From Spirogloea muscicola (lineage: Eukaryota > Streptophyta > Zygnematophyceae > Spirogloeales > Spirogloeaceae): a DNA stretch of 13,421 nt. Shown here one piece after another: positions 1 through 9,742 of this stretch. Position 1 is the stretch's first letter. Each line of letters starts with the position of its first letter. Both the position numbers and the translations under genes were made by a program. The notes beneath the pieces were generated by a model that saw nothing but the letters and a program-made list of their open reading frames with translations, had not been told where the DNA came from and did no database searches. The stretch spans positions 235,998 through 249,418 of the forward strand of contig WELB01000108.1 of assembly GCA_009602725.1 (NCBI GenBank), in the 5' to 3' direction.

Positions 1-169
1 AAGAAGAAAGTGCTCGCCCATTGAGAATAGGGGCTGGAACAACCAGCCCGAAAAAGAATGAACAGAGTACGAGAAGGGGGCCAGGGGAAGCGCTAAGTAA
101 CAGAAACAAAGCTGCTACGAGACACTCAGTAACCCCTGCTAAGCAGCCGCAGATCAGAGATGCTGGGCT
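1..169. repeat. 169-bp direct repeat, left copy
   Basis: This stretch is identical base for base to 13227-13395 near the other end of the window, in the same orientation. The match stops at 169/170, where this copy runs into an A-run and C-run, while the right copy continues into unrelated sequence. Because it begins at the first base of the window, the repeat may extend further left. It contains a 7-bp stem (31-37 with 43-49) around a 5-nt loop, the same hairpin type seen in the cluster upstream of the CCDC47-like gene. It ends 14 bp from the stop codon of the CAP-D2 gene, so that gene's 3' UTR probably lies inside it. No gene is supported here; the open frame across it is GC-rich noise. Confidence 0.95.
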
Positions 170-183
170 AAAAAACCCCCCCC

Positions 184-3100
184 TCAGCCGGCGGCGGGTG
201 CCGCCTCCTCGGCCCGTACGCACGCGGCCGATGCTGCCCACGCCGCGGCCGCGGCCTCCTCGCCCGTCTCCGCCTCCCGCCGCCCCAGCTTCTCCTCCAG
301 CTCCTCCACGCCCACGCGCACCTCCGGCTTGGCGAACTTCCGAGCCTGGCACCCCAACCGACCACCATCAGCCCACACACACAACCAGCTCTTCGGGCTC
401 CCGTCCTCCCGCTCCCGCATGGCCGTGCGGTGCACGGCTCCGCGTCCACTGACCTTGGCCAGCGTGCTCCTGAAGCGGTCCAGCACTTGGGCATCCGCGA
501 GCGCGTCCTTGTAGCACTTGAACAGCTCCAGCATCTTCCTCACGCTCCTCTCCGTCAACTGGAGCATGGATAAGCAGAACGCGATGTCCCGCCATTGCCG
601 AACGTCTTGACGCGGCAGCAAGCAGCAAGTGCTGTTAGTCGTCCCTCGTTTACTCGGCTCTCCGATGTCAGTCTCCTGGAGGGATGACTCTTCCAGGGGC
701 GAGCCTCTTTGCAATGTGGACAGCCAACAGCAGACTGTCTCGGTCTAGTCTGACCGTCTTCGTCATGGCGCATAGGAAAGATGAGAGGCAGAGGGCACCG
801 ACCACTCACGAAGCAGCAACTAGCAGAACGCAAGAATAGCCACACTGCCAGTATGCGCGAGTGTGACGAGCTCACCACGGGTGTTTGCAAATCTGCTGCA
901 CAGTTTCTCCACCAGGCCTTCCATCTGCTTGTCCTTCTTGACGTTGCTGATGAGGAATTGCATCACGCTCTGGAACGTCTCTTGAGGGAGGTCGGTGATG
1001 GACGACAAGTGGCTCAACATGTCTGGGAGGAGGTTGTAGATTGGGTTGTTGCCTGCACCGTGGGCCGAGTGTTCAAGACGTGGTGTGCAATTGATGGCTG
1101 GAGTTGAGAATCCCATGATAAGAAACTTATGGACAAGTAAGCTTTGCTGTAAAGCCACTGTGGAAGGATCCTCGGTCGCTAGAGAAGGAAGCAGCTCCTC
1201 TCACCCTTCTTAGAAAGCTCGCAGAAGAAGAGGCGCACGAGATCACCTATACGTGGATATGGGTCCTCAAGGCGCAAAGCCATCTCGCTAATGTGGCCCT
1301 TCACCTGCCAGACACCTCTCCCTCTGTTGTTATTGTGCTGTGCGGAAAATGACTATCCTCCACCAAATTAGAAACCAATAAACCTCGACCCATGATCTTG
1401 AGCTTATAACCTCTGATGATAGCTTCACAGCTGAACCAGGACCAACAACACTACATGTGCAACGGGTGCAACTGGCAGGCAAGGCGGATGCCTTTGGGCA
1501 GTTACCTTCATCATGTCATTGAGGATCAGGTGGGTGAGCACTAGGACTGTGTTCTTGCGCACAGTTGGAGACGTGTCACTCAGTCGCTGATAAATATGCT
1601 CTGTCCACGGTTCGAGGAGGTTGGGGAAGCGGAATGCCAGGTCGCCAATGGCTATGACCCCATTCGACCGAATGGAGTCTTCAGAAGCATTTTGCACCAC
1701 CGTGAACAATAGCTGCAAATTCGCCTCACTGCAATGACGATGTTCACTGCCACTGTAAGGTCTTTGAAAGTGCCATGGCATCCTGAACAACTGACTTATC
1801 TCCAGTCCTGGAGTCCAAGCTTGAGATGTAAGCTTAAGAATGCTGCGATGCTTGACCTTACCACAGGACAGCATCAACAGCCATGAGCTTGCTTAGGGCC
1901 AACATCACAGAAGACCTCAGTAGCGGTTGCTGCAACAAATCAAGCTGGGAGGGTGAGGAGCCGGCAGAGCAGGTCACTTGCATCAAGCTCCGCTGAGCGA
2001 CCAAGCAGAGCATCCGCTCACACTTTCATTCATCCATTCTTCAGTCAGACACTGCCAACCATGACGGGCATGCATAGGCACACTGCCTTGAAGGTCTCTA
2101 AGGTCCGTGTCAGTCAGCCGCTAGACTGTGACCCTCACTCCCCTGACTCTCCAGCTTGAAGAAAAACATGGCACGAAGCTTGAGGGGCTAAAGGTCAACC
2201 TGCTGTAGTAGCCGTGTGCTTCTTGCAATGCGGACGACCAGCGGAGCTATGGTGCCTAACAGATAGCACCTTGCGCTGAATGCTGACGCGATGTCCTTTT
2301 CAGCTTTTTCTTGCAGCTCATCCAGTGCTGCGTCTGCAGACGTGGAGCCCAAGCCAAGCTCCTCGGCAATGCCACCGGCCTGCAGCAATACCAATTGCAG
2401 CAGAAGCTGACCTTGTTAGCAATCTTATGATCGACAGTCTGCTGTCTGACGCAGTTTTGATTGAGTGGATACCCTTTGTAAAAGGAGTCAAGAAGTCTTC
2501 ATGCCATGTATGGAGTGAATGATTCTAGCAGGATCTGCAATGCATCTCAAGAAGGAGCATTAATCAGGCGACTCACGCACCTGAGGTTGTGGAGGTTGCA
2601 AGGACAGCTTCTCCATGTTGTCAGAAGCAGCTTGGGCAGCCAACCTCTCCTTCTGCACTTGCTGCTCCCTTACTAACTTTGTGCATTTCTCCACATATAC
2701 AAGATGCTCCAAGGCCACCATGCCAACTGCAAACAAGAACTTGCTAAGCGGCCCAGACTTTGCCTCCTTGACTGGATTGCAGTCAACAAGATCATGATGT
2801 GGGCTGCAGCCAACATCTTCATGTTGACTTTGTTCTTGTCCACTGGGGCTTCTTGCTTCCTCATCAGCTTTGCTAGCCTTGATCAAGTCCTCCTCGAATT
2901 GGCCTGAACAGAAGAACAGATTCTTATCATGTCACATAAGTTGGCTCGAGCTGTCAAGGTCATCCTCGGTAGCAATCGAGCACATTGCGGGCGGAGGCAA
3001 GGAAAACACCACACGAGAGCAGATATTAGATTGTAGTACAAGGGCATGCCTTCAGCTTCCAAAGAGCTCGCATGTTGACTCCTGAGTACCAACTTCGCCA

Positions 3101-6100
3101 TTTTGCGAAGCAACATCCCGGCAAACTTCTCTGGCACAGGGTGGAGGCTGTAAATAGCTCTAATAGCCTGCTCCGCAGTAGTATACCAGATGTGGTCAGG
3201 GATAAGGGAGCCTGCAAAAGCACGGTTGAAAACCTCAGCTCGTCACGAGATGCAAATCGTGGTCCAGTATGGCTGTGCTTCTGCAGCTTTCAAATATTTA
3301 CAGGTGTAGCAAAACAAGTCCTCATCCAAATATAATGCTCTTGAGTATAATAAGTATTGCCTCGAGTCTGCAGGGAGAAGCCATGCTCTTGCTGTGCGTC
3401 TCCAAGAACTTCTACTTCTAGTATGCATTCTGTAAATCTTGCTCGCCAAAGTGCGAACCACTGATCCTCTGAACTTACCAATCGCAAGGCTGCCAAGAAT
3501 GGCATATACCTGGTTCCCAGCCTGCAGGGTGGCCTTATCACAGGCAGCAAGCCGCTGCCAAGCAAGGCAAACATATCGAGCGACCAAAGGGTCTTTGCTT
3601 ATTCTTTGCTGGATGGCATACTTGTCTAGGACAACCATGTGCCGGCTCAGGACCTCCGGTTTGGCTTTTGCAGCCATGACAAGAATGACCAGAGCCCCTC
3701 TGCTGTCTGAGCATTGAGTGCTGCGAGAGTCCGTGTCAAAAAGCTCCCAGAGGGCATTCACCTGAGAAATGGTGACATAAACATGTCTCAGCCGATTGGA
3801 GCCAACTGACAACAGTCATACTTCCAGGCAGAACTTAATGCATCCTGACATTGTACAGCACCACACAGCTTGGCATACCAAGCACACCAGCACTTTTGTG
3901 AGAGGCAAGAACAAGAGTACCGTGGTTGTGGTGATCTGTCCGTGCGAGACGAAGTCTGCAACGAGAACTTCCAGCGAAGCCAAGTCACCTAGAGAAGCAC
4001 CCTGCGTAAGCCGCACAAGATTGCGTGCCACCTGGGTAGGTGATCCTTGCAAGTACAGGGCTTCAGCAGCCCCTTCCACAGCCTTGCGAATGCTGTCGTC
4101 TTGAGAGAAAACCTGGCCACAGTTAGGCAATGCATATGTTCAGGTATTTGCCATGCTTTTGGCTGCAAGTCAAGGCTCTCTGCAATGCATGACAAAGTGC
4201 AGCAGTGCTGCAAGAGATGAAGGTTTTGTACCAGTGGAAGGATCTTGCGCAAGCATGCCTCTGCACCATCAATCTTTCTCTTCCGAGCAGCCATCAACAA
4301 GCTGATAGTGTACTCAACATCCGTGGTGCTTGCGGAGGATAGAAGCTGCTGCAGAACCACCATTGACTCCGAGAAAGTCTTGCTGAACTGCTGTATACCA
4401 CAGCCCAATATCAGGTTCTAACATCAAATCTAAAACCTACTCGTGCACACCACATACTCTGGACACCTCATTCGAGCCTGCAGAAGCACCCAGCTGAAGC
4501 AGAAGCTGACAAGACCACTGCTGGCTGCCTCTGAGCCGGACATCATCTCATAACGTTCATGTGAAAACGACCATAGATTGGACTCACCTGCAAAGCTGCT
4601 GCTAAGGAGGCCACCATCTGCCGGGTCTGCTCCACTGTGAAACCATCTATGCTGCTTCCATTCAGAGTGTCACTTCCCGGCTCTGAAGACGAACGAGCAG
4701 AGCGAAAGGGAGACTGGCCAATCGCCACAGCTTGGGTCGCTTCTGCAGCCGTCCCGTTGCTCTTGTCCTCCTCTCGTAGCTCCGACTTGACCACAACCTC
4801 AAGTGCTTCGACTTGGCTCTCTCCCGCATATTGGCCACCTTCCACAGCAATCTGCAATATCTCCTTGCTTGCAGGGCTCATGTCTTCCAAGCGCTGCCGG
4901 AATTGCTCGAGAGTGGTTTCGAATACTGGCATGCTGAGCTGAGTCCCGAAAGGGTTGAACTCCAACATGGTCCTAAGCAGCTGCAGAGCACTCTTTCGTA
5001 CCAGGGCTGCCTGTCAAGTCATGAAAGCCAATACGAGTTGGTATGGTGCTCCGTTGAGCAATGCCTGCACATGGCACGTTCGCCAGCCTGCTGTCCAACG
5101 GCAGACCATGTGCGCCTCCCAGCAGTCCTCTCACCTTGTCCTCCAAGCGGCCTGCAGCGAGCTCAGCCACCCTCGTCCAGTGGCCCAGTGGGACTGCAAA
5201 GTTCTCACATAAGTAGGTCCAGGTCTGCAGGACCTTGCTTCTGGTGTATGCTGAGCAATCGAAAACCCTTTCGAGTAGAACGTCAAGTAACCCCTGCTTA
5301 CTCCTCAGCCTTGCAACTTCGCCCCCCGATGTCCCGTCTGATTCCTGCACCTCGCACACAGCCACGCTGAAGCAACAGAGGACTGGTTCGGTCGTCTAGA
5401 TGTGGAAGACAAGGTCGTCACTGCAGCTCGAACCAAGTCTCGACGAACCTCCACTGACCTTGTAGACGGTGACAATGAGCTTGCCGACAACCTGGACGAC
5501 TGCGCTGCGGAGTGTGTAAGTCTCTTTGGCGCTCTGCTGCAGGAAAGGCATCAGGATGCTGAGGTGTGTGGCAACCAGCTTCGGCATGACCTCTGCGCAT
5601 CGCCATCGTGGGTCGGGAAGGTACCTTCAGCAGACAGCACTACGGAGCAGCAATGGTGGAAGCAGGAGCAAGGGCAGAGGAGGAAGAGGAAAGGGAGGAG
5701 CGGGACTCCACCAGCCAGCTCAGTGAGGAATACGCCGACGTTCTTGGCGCCGCTCGAGTCTCGGGCATAGGACTGCAGGTCGGCCTTGCCGATCTCGCGC
5801 ACGACTGTGCTTGCCAGGCGGGTGTCCTGCAGGGCCCGCTCGGCCGCGGAGAGCAGCTCGGCGAGGTACGCCGGCAGGTGGTCGTGGCGGTGAATGAGGC
5901 CGACGACGACGGACGTGGCGGCCACCAGGTCCTCGTCCTCCATGCCGCACGCTGCGACGACGTCCAAGAGCTCCTGCTTGAGCTCGCCGTCCTTGACGGC
6001 CTCCTTGCCGGCTAGGCGGTCCCACGGCGACGCGCCGGCGCCGCCCGCCTCCTCCGCCGCCGCCGGAGCCTCGGGGGCGGCGGCGGCCGCGGCGCGCCTG

Positions 6101-6111
6101 GCCCGCGCCAT
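184..6111 (-). CDS. CAP-D2: Condensin I complex subunit CAP-D2 (NCAPD2/CND1), 16 exons
   Basis: This is the HEAT-repeat non-SMC subunit of condensin I, which works in the nucleus with SMC2, SMC4, CAP-H and CAP-G to compact mitotic chromosomes. Exons on the minus strand, in coding order: 6111-5712, 5592-5459, 5344-5135, 5010-4588, 4387-4232, 4112-3921, 3761-3479, 3211 to about 3050, 2903-2581, 2379-2200, 1929-1862, 1728-1506, 1304-1205, 1052-876, 605-454 and 345-184. Phases agree throughout and give about 1114 residues. Diagnostic blocks include GVFLTELA (near residue 125), YTRSKVLQTWTYLCENF and AAGRLEDK (exon 3), MLEFNPFGTQL (exon 4), FLFAVGMVALEHLVYVEKC (exon 9), NLQLLFTVV with GDLAFRFPNLLEPWTEHIY and VLVLTHLILNDMMKVKGHI (exons 12-13, the Cnd1 core), NPIYNLLPDM and KKDKQMEGLVEKLC (exon 14), then KFAKPEV in the last exon. 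The start is the ATG at 6111 in a GCC-rich Kozak-like context. The protein is shorter than the roughly 1400-residue human and plant versions, mainly at the N-terminus; the tail is short and Ala/Glu-rich. The end of exon 8 is uncertain (3050, 3080 or 3090). Identity is firm; exact boundaries are inferred. Confidence 0.95.
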
Positions 6112-6641
6112 GGCGGCGGCGGGGATGGAGTGAATGTTGAGCAATGGAGGGCCTGAGTGGCCAAGTAGCGGGGGAGCGGGCTCATGTGCTGCGAGGGGGT
6201 TTCGAACCCGCGCAACGGCCGCCCGGCGGGCGAGCCTCCCCGCCCGGCCGGATAACCCCCGCCCGCGGTCAAGGGCCGGCCGGGGTGNTAAACCCCCGTC
6301 CCGCGTCTCACAGCCCCCGCGCCCCCATTGGGAAGAGCTCTTTTTCTCCGTCCTCCCGCGCTCTCGCGCCGTCAAGCCGCAGCTCGGCGCCGCCTGCGGC
6401 TGCAAACAGTGGCCGGCCGTCTGTCACGCTCTGCCCGCCCGACCCCTTCCCCAGATCCCCAGCCCTCGTCGTCGCCCGCGCCCAGGCCCCTGCCGCGCGA
6501 GCTCGCCTCGAGAGGCGCGGGACTGCCGCCGCCGCCGCTGCTGCTGCCCAAGTAGCGCCGGCTCCTGCTGCCCTTCTGGGCTTGCCGGTCGCTGGCTTCG
6601 TCTGCTCTGCCGCGGGAGTCGGCTGCGGCTGCAGCGGCAAG
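6112..6641. promoter_or_regulatory. Divergent promoter region between CAP-D2 and p23
   Basis: These 530 bp separate the start codons of two genes that point away from each other, so both promoters and both 5' UTRs must lie here. The sequence is GC- and CpG-rich, with no clear TATA box. An inverted CCAAT motif sits at 6328-6332 (ATTGG on the plus strand). One base, 6288, is unresolved (N). Open frames cross it in several phases, but their Arg/Pro/Ala composition is what GC-rich noncoding DNA gives. I see no coding similarity here, including to the missing N-terminus of CAP-D2. Confidence 0.7.
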
Positions 6642-7820
6642 ATGAGGTGATGGAGCGCCCGACGTCAAGCCTCGTCCTGCCGCACCTTCTGAGCCTCGTC
6701 TTCCTCCGCTGCCCTCGTTGCTCACTCCCCTCGCCCATGTCTCGACTGGGCTTCGCTTCTCCTTGAGAGTCCTGCGAAGAGCAAGCACAGCCCGGGCTCT
6801 TCCCGCTGGCCGAGGCGTCTCCCGATGCAAGAGCCTGCACGCTGTGCACATGAATCACCGGCCAGGTTTCGGGGCTCTCTAGCTCAGATGCAAGGGCTTC
6901 ACTTTTCACACGGCAGCTGGAGCAGCTTGCTCGCGCGAGCCGCCTCGCATGCAGCCATGCTTGGCAGCCCGTAAGCGCTAGTGCTGTGCTGGGCTTGGTG
7001 TCAGTGCCCTCTGCTTCGCTTGCCCAGCTGCTCTGGCCCTTGTGCCAGCCAAGGGTGTCGATGCTTCGCTGCATTCAGTGCCACAAATCGAAGCTTCGCC
7101 TAAAGCCCTAGACGTCGACTGTGATCCTCGTGCAGCCGCCACCCGGAGATCCTGTGGGCGCAGAGGTCGAATAAGGTGTTCCTCACTGTCGAGCTTCCTG
7201 ATGCCAAGGACCCTCAAGTCCAGCTCGAGCCGGACGGCAAGTTCTCGTACTCGGCGAAAGCTGGCACTGATGACCAGCTCTATGAGACCCAGCTGGAGCT
7301 CTTTGGCTCCATCAATGTAGATGTGAGTTGGAGCAGCTGCCCCCCCCAAGCCTCTGCTGATCTTGTGGCACCACAGAGGGACGCCGCGAGAGGTACTCCG
7401 CGCTTCACCTTCTCCCGCTACGTTGTCTTGCAGGAGAGCAAGGTCAGCAAGGGGCTCCGCCACACATTTGCAGTGCTGCAGAAGGCGGAGGATGGGTGGT
7501 GGAAAAGACTGCTCAAGGTGGAGGGCAAGATGCCCCCCTTCATCAAGGTGGACTGGAACAAATGGGTGGACGAGGACGATGAGGCAGAGGCTGGTCCAGG
7601 TCAGGAGCTCTTGTCGTTATCTGCCTCAGGTCCTTGTGTCGTCAGAGCGTGCTTCCAGGAGAGCATGAAAGACACTGATTGTGGTGATTCTGCATTCAGC
7701 ATCTGTGTCAATAAACTAAGGCACACTTCTTGCCCCTTATACAGATGTCATGTAAGGGTTTTTTGGTCACTTGGCTACAACCCTTAATCGATACTCCCGC
7801 TTGTGACAGACAACTTTGAT

Positions 7821-7870
<50 letters not shown>

Positions 7871-8628
7871 AGGCATGGGCGGCATGAACTTTGGGGTGAG
7901 CTATCCTAGCATCAGTCTGAATATGAAGCTGGGCTGATAGTTGGGCTGTTTACTATGCCCACCAGGATCACAGAGCTGTCGCTTGCTTGATGAGTGGGGC
8001 TTCTGCTGAGTAGATAGGTCTTCATGCATGTCTATTTGTGAGTTGCTTATTGAGCTGCAGTGCATGTTGCACTTTGACTTGGATGTGAGCTGCCAGATCA
8101 GCTAGACCGCATGTTGCCTTAGAAGCACCTTGCAGCGCTGGTCTGCTTGTGACAATCTGGTGGTGACTGTGTTGGCGGAATGTTGAGAAGGGAGGAGGCG
8201 GCATGGGAGGCTTAGACATGGCCGAGATGATGAAGAATCTCGGGGGAGCTGGTGGCGCCGACATGGGTGACATGGGTGGTGACGACAGTGACGATGAAGG
8301 TCGGCTGCGAACTTAATTTTCCAATTGTTGTTTATCAACACAATCACAGCCTGCTTCCTCAACTTGATGTGCTATCGATGTGTCAAGCCCGTCAGAAGGA
8401 ACAACAGCATGGCCCCTGTACATGCATGCTTCTTGTGGAGAGGTGGCTATGTCAGTTGGGCTTGTGCACGACTAGAGCTATTCAGCTCAGATCTGTGGCT
8501 GTCATCATTGTTAGCACTGACTGTCCTGTCCTTTCCTTACAGATGAACCTGACTTGGTGCCTGAGGCAGCAAAAGTCGAGGCAGAGCCAGATTTGGAGGC
8601 CAAGAATGATGAAGCCGAGAATGCTTAG
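6642..8628 (+). CDS. P23: HSP90 co-chaperone p23 (CS domain), 6 exons
   Basis: p23 binds the ATP-bound, closed form of cytosolic HSP90, stabilises it and slows ATP hydrolysis. Exons: 6642-6646, 7136-7322, 7434-7599, 7810-7895, 8191-8299 and 8543-8628, total 639 nt and 212 residues, with consistent phases and GT-AG introns. Exon 1 carries only ATGAG; joined to exon 2 it gives MSRHPEILWAQRS, which matches the start of plant p23 and decides the start codon. The CS beta-sandwich covers about residues 3-105 (VFLTVELPDAKDPQVQLEP, then GLRHTFAVLQKAEDGWWKRL), followed by the typical FIKVDWNKWVDEDDE. Residues about 124-147 are an MGG repeat. The acidic tail has GDDSDDEDEPD and ends at a TAG. The Gly/Met-rich linker and acidic C-terminus are typical of plant-type p23. 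The gene is head-to-head with CAP-D2 and tail-to-tail with the CCDC47-like gene. Confidence 0.96.
6647..7135 (+). other. p23 intron 1 (489 nt)
   Basis: This is the longest intron in the window. It begins GTGATG directly after the 5-nt coding exon and ends TCGTGCAG before CCGCCACCCG. It splits the second codon (AG|C, Ser) in phase 2. I see no other gene or structured element in it; long open frames on both strands cross it but resemble no family I know. Confidence 0.85.
7821..7883 (+). repeat. 9-bp in-frame tandem repeat encoding Met-Gly-Gly
   Basis: Seven tandem copies of ATGGGCGGC lie in p23 exon 4. All are exact except the sixth, which has GGA for GGC. They encode (Met-Gly-Gly)7, followed by MNFGGGGMGGLDM across the next intron. 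Such Gly/Met linkers are usual in plant-type p23, but this near-perfect nucleotide array implies recent unit copying and probably varies in number. Confidence 0.95.
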
Positions 8629-8852
8629 CTTAGCAGGTGATAAGTGCAGCAACTTCAATCTTACAGGCAGCTTGTTACCTTGTAGTCATCAAACCCTGCG
8701 TTTGCTCTCACTGATGACACAAGCTTAGACACTTGGTATAGCATCTGCATGGTCTCGATGCCCTTTCGTACATTCGCAGGAATGTGCGAAGAGAGTTTTG
8801 ATATACCTGGGACCCTGTCGTGATTGGGGGGTCTGCAATGTGACGCTTGCTG

Positions 8853-8857
8853 TGTAA
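8853..8857 (+). terminator. Possible TGTAA polyadenylation signal of p23
   Basis: TGTAA lies about 225 bp after the p23 stop codon. In chlorophyte algae this pentamer is the usual polyadenylation signal. A five-base match can occur by chance, no transcript end is available, and I found no clear equivalent for the two minus-strand genes. Confidence 0.3.
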
Positions 8858-9108
8858 GCAAGGGTGGGAAGTCAGTACACGATCACACCATAAGGGTATT
8901 TCTGCGTCTGAGAGCTCATGGGGTGCTCTGGTGGCCATTGGATGTTAGCAGCAGTTGGGGATGCGTTGCTCGGGTTATTTTGCAGTCATACTTAGCTGTT
9001 GAAGGAGCACCACTGTGGATTGAATGATGAGCATAACATTGAGGTGTTTGTGTACATGAACGAGGATCATGCAATATTGCAGTCTCTATCACTGTCAACT
9101 CATGTCTA

Positions 9109-9393
9109 GGAGGGACTCTTGCATTAGAAACAACTCTTGGGCCTGATTTTGAATGTCATAGAGCTAGTAAACAATAGGACAAGTAGCAGGCTGTTCACAT
9201 TGCTGCAAACCGCAACAAGCTTTTGAGCAAGCATCATTGTACTCTTTCTCATTCATAATATGTGTTCAGGGGGACAAGTTGCGTGCTAATAATTCTTGGG
9301 CCTAATTCCGAAGTTGACAGAGTGCCAGTAACTAATAGGACATATTAGTACCGAGCTGTTCACATTGCTGCAAGCCTTAACACCGGTGAGCAA
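9109..9393. repeat. Two diverged direct repeats, period about 160 bp
   Basis: Copy A (about 9109-9230) and copy B (about 9268-9393) run in the same orientation. They share the blocks TCTTGGGCCT, AATAGGACA, GCTGTTCACATTGCTGCAA and GAGCAA in the same order, with substitutions and small indels between. There is no open frame across them. This looks like an old local duplication or a degenerate tandem repeat in the intergenic region. Confidence 0.8.
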
Positions 9394-9540
9394 CTATACT
9401 ACATAACATCAGAAACCCGATAAAGGTTGACTTCAAAGTCTGCTGCTGCGATGGAGAATGAATGCTGCAAAGTCGCATCAGCATGGCATGTTTTCATGAC
9501 ACAACTTCTTCGAGTCTAATCACAACTGTAGTGACTAACA

Positions 9541-9614
9541 GTGCTGTACACTAACATGACAGCAACTAGAACACAACTGCGAGGCCTGGTGCTGTACACT
9601 AAACCGACAGCAAT
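9541..9614. repeat. Short direct repeat, period 48 bp
   Basis: GTGCTGTACACTAA followed by GACAGCAA occurs at 9541-9566 and again at 9589-9614, differing by a few bases. It lies in the probable 3' UTR or downstream flank of the minus-strand CCDC47-like gene. Confidence 0.7.
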
Positions 9615-9742
9615 AGCTGCACTAAAACACCTCTTAAATGACTAACACCAAAGTAAAGTCAACTGCATACATAGTGACAGCACCTAAGTCCTCATTAAGG
9701 ACAACCATAAATATGTACTACACATGGAAAATGGGAGAGAGC

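Larger units (their letters stand above)
8629..9742. other. Tail-to-tail intergenic region with both 3' UTRs
   Basis: These 1114 bp lie between the stop codons of p23 (plus) and the CCDC47-like gene (minus), so both 3' UTRs and polyadenylation sites must be here. The stretch is more AT-rich than the genes. Apart from two sets of diverged direct repeats I see no gene, RNA gene or mobile-element gene. No AATAAA follows p23. Confidence 0.75.

Noticed and set aside
3510-3761. An alternative end of CAP-D2 exon 7 at a GTATAT donor (exon end 3510).
   Set aside because: Extending to the strong GTAAGT donor (exon end 3479) adds VYAILGSLAI, which fits the family, and gives the phase needed to join GSLIPDHIWYTTAEQAI in exon 8.
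6193-6210. A minus-strand GGTTCGAAACC resembling a tRNA T-arm (B box).
   Set aside because: No matching acceptor stem, D-arm or A box at a workable distance; the motif is a chance palindrome in GC-rich promoter DNA.
6333-6347. A GAA...TTC arrangement near p23 that could be a heat-shock element.
   Set aside because: Spacing does not fit the nGAAnnTTCn repeat; one loose match is not enough.
5551-6405. Upstream extension of CAP-D2 to an ATG near 6405.
   Set aside because: The extra residues are low-complexity, cross the unresolved base, and show no family similarity; the ATG at 6111 has a better context.
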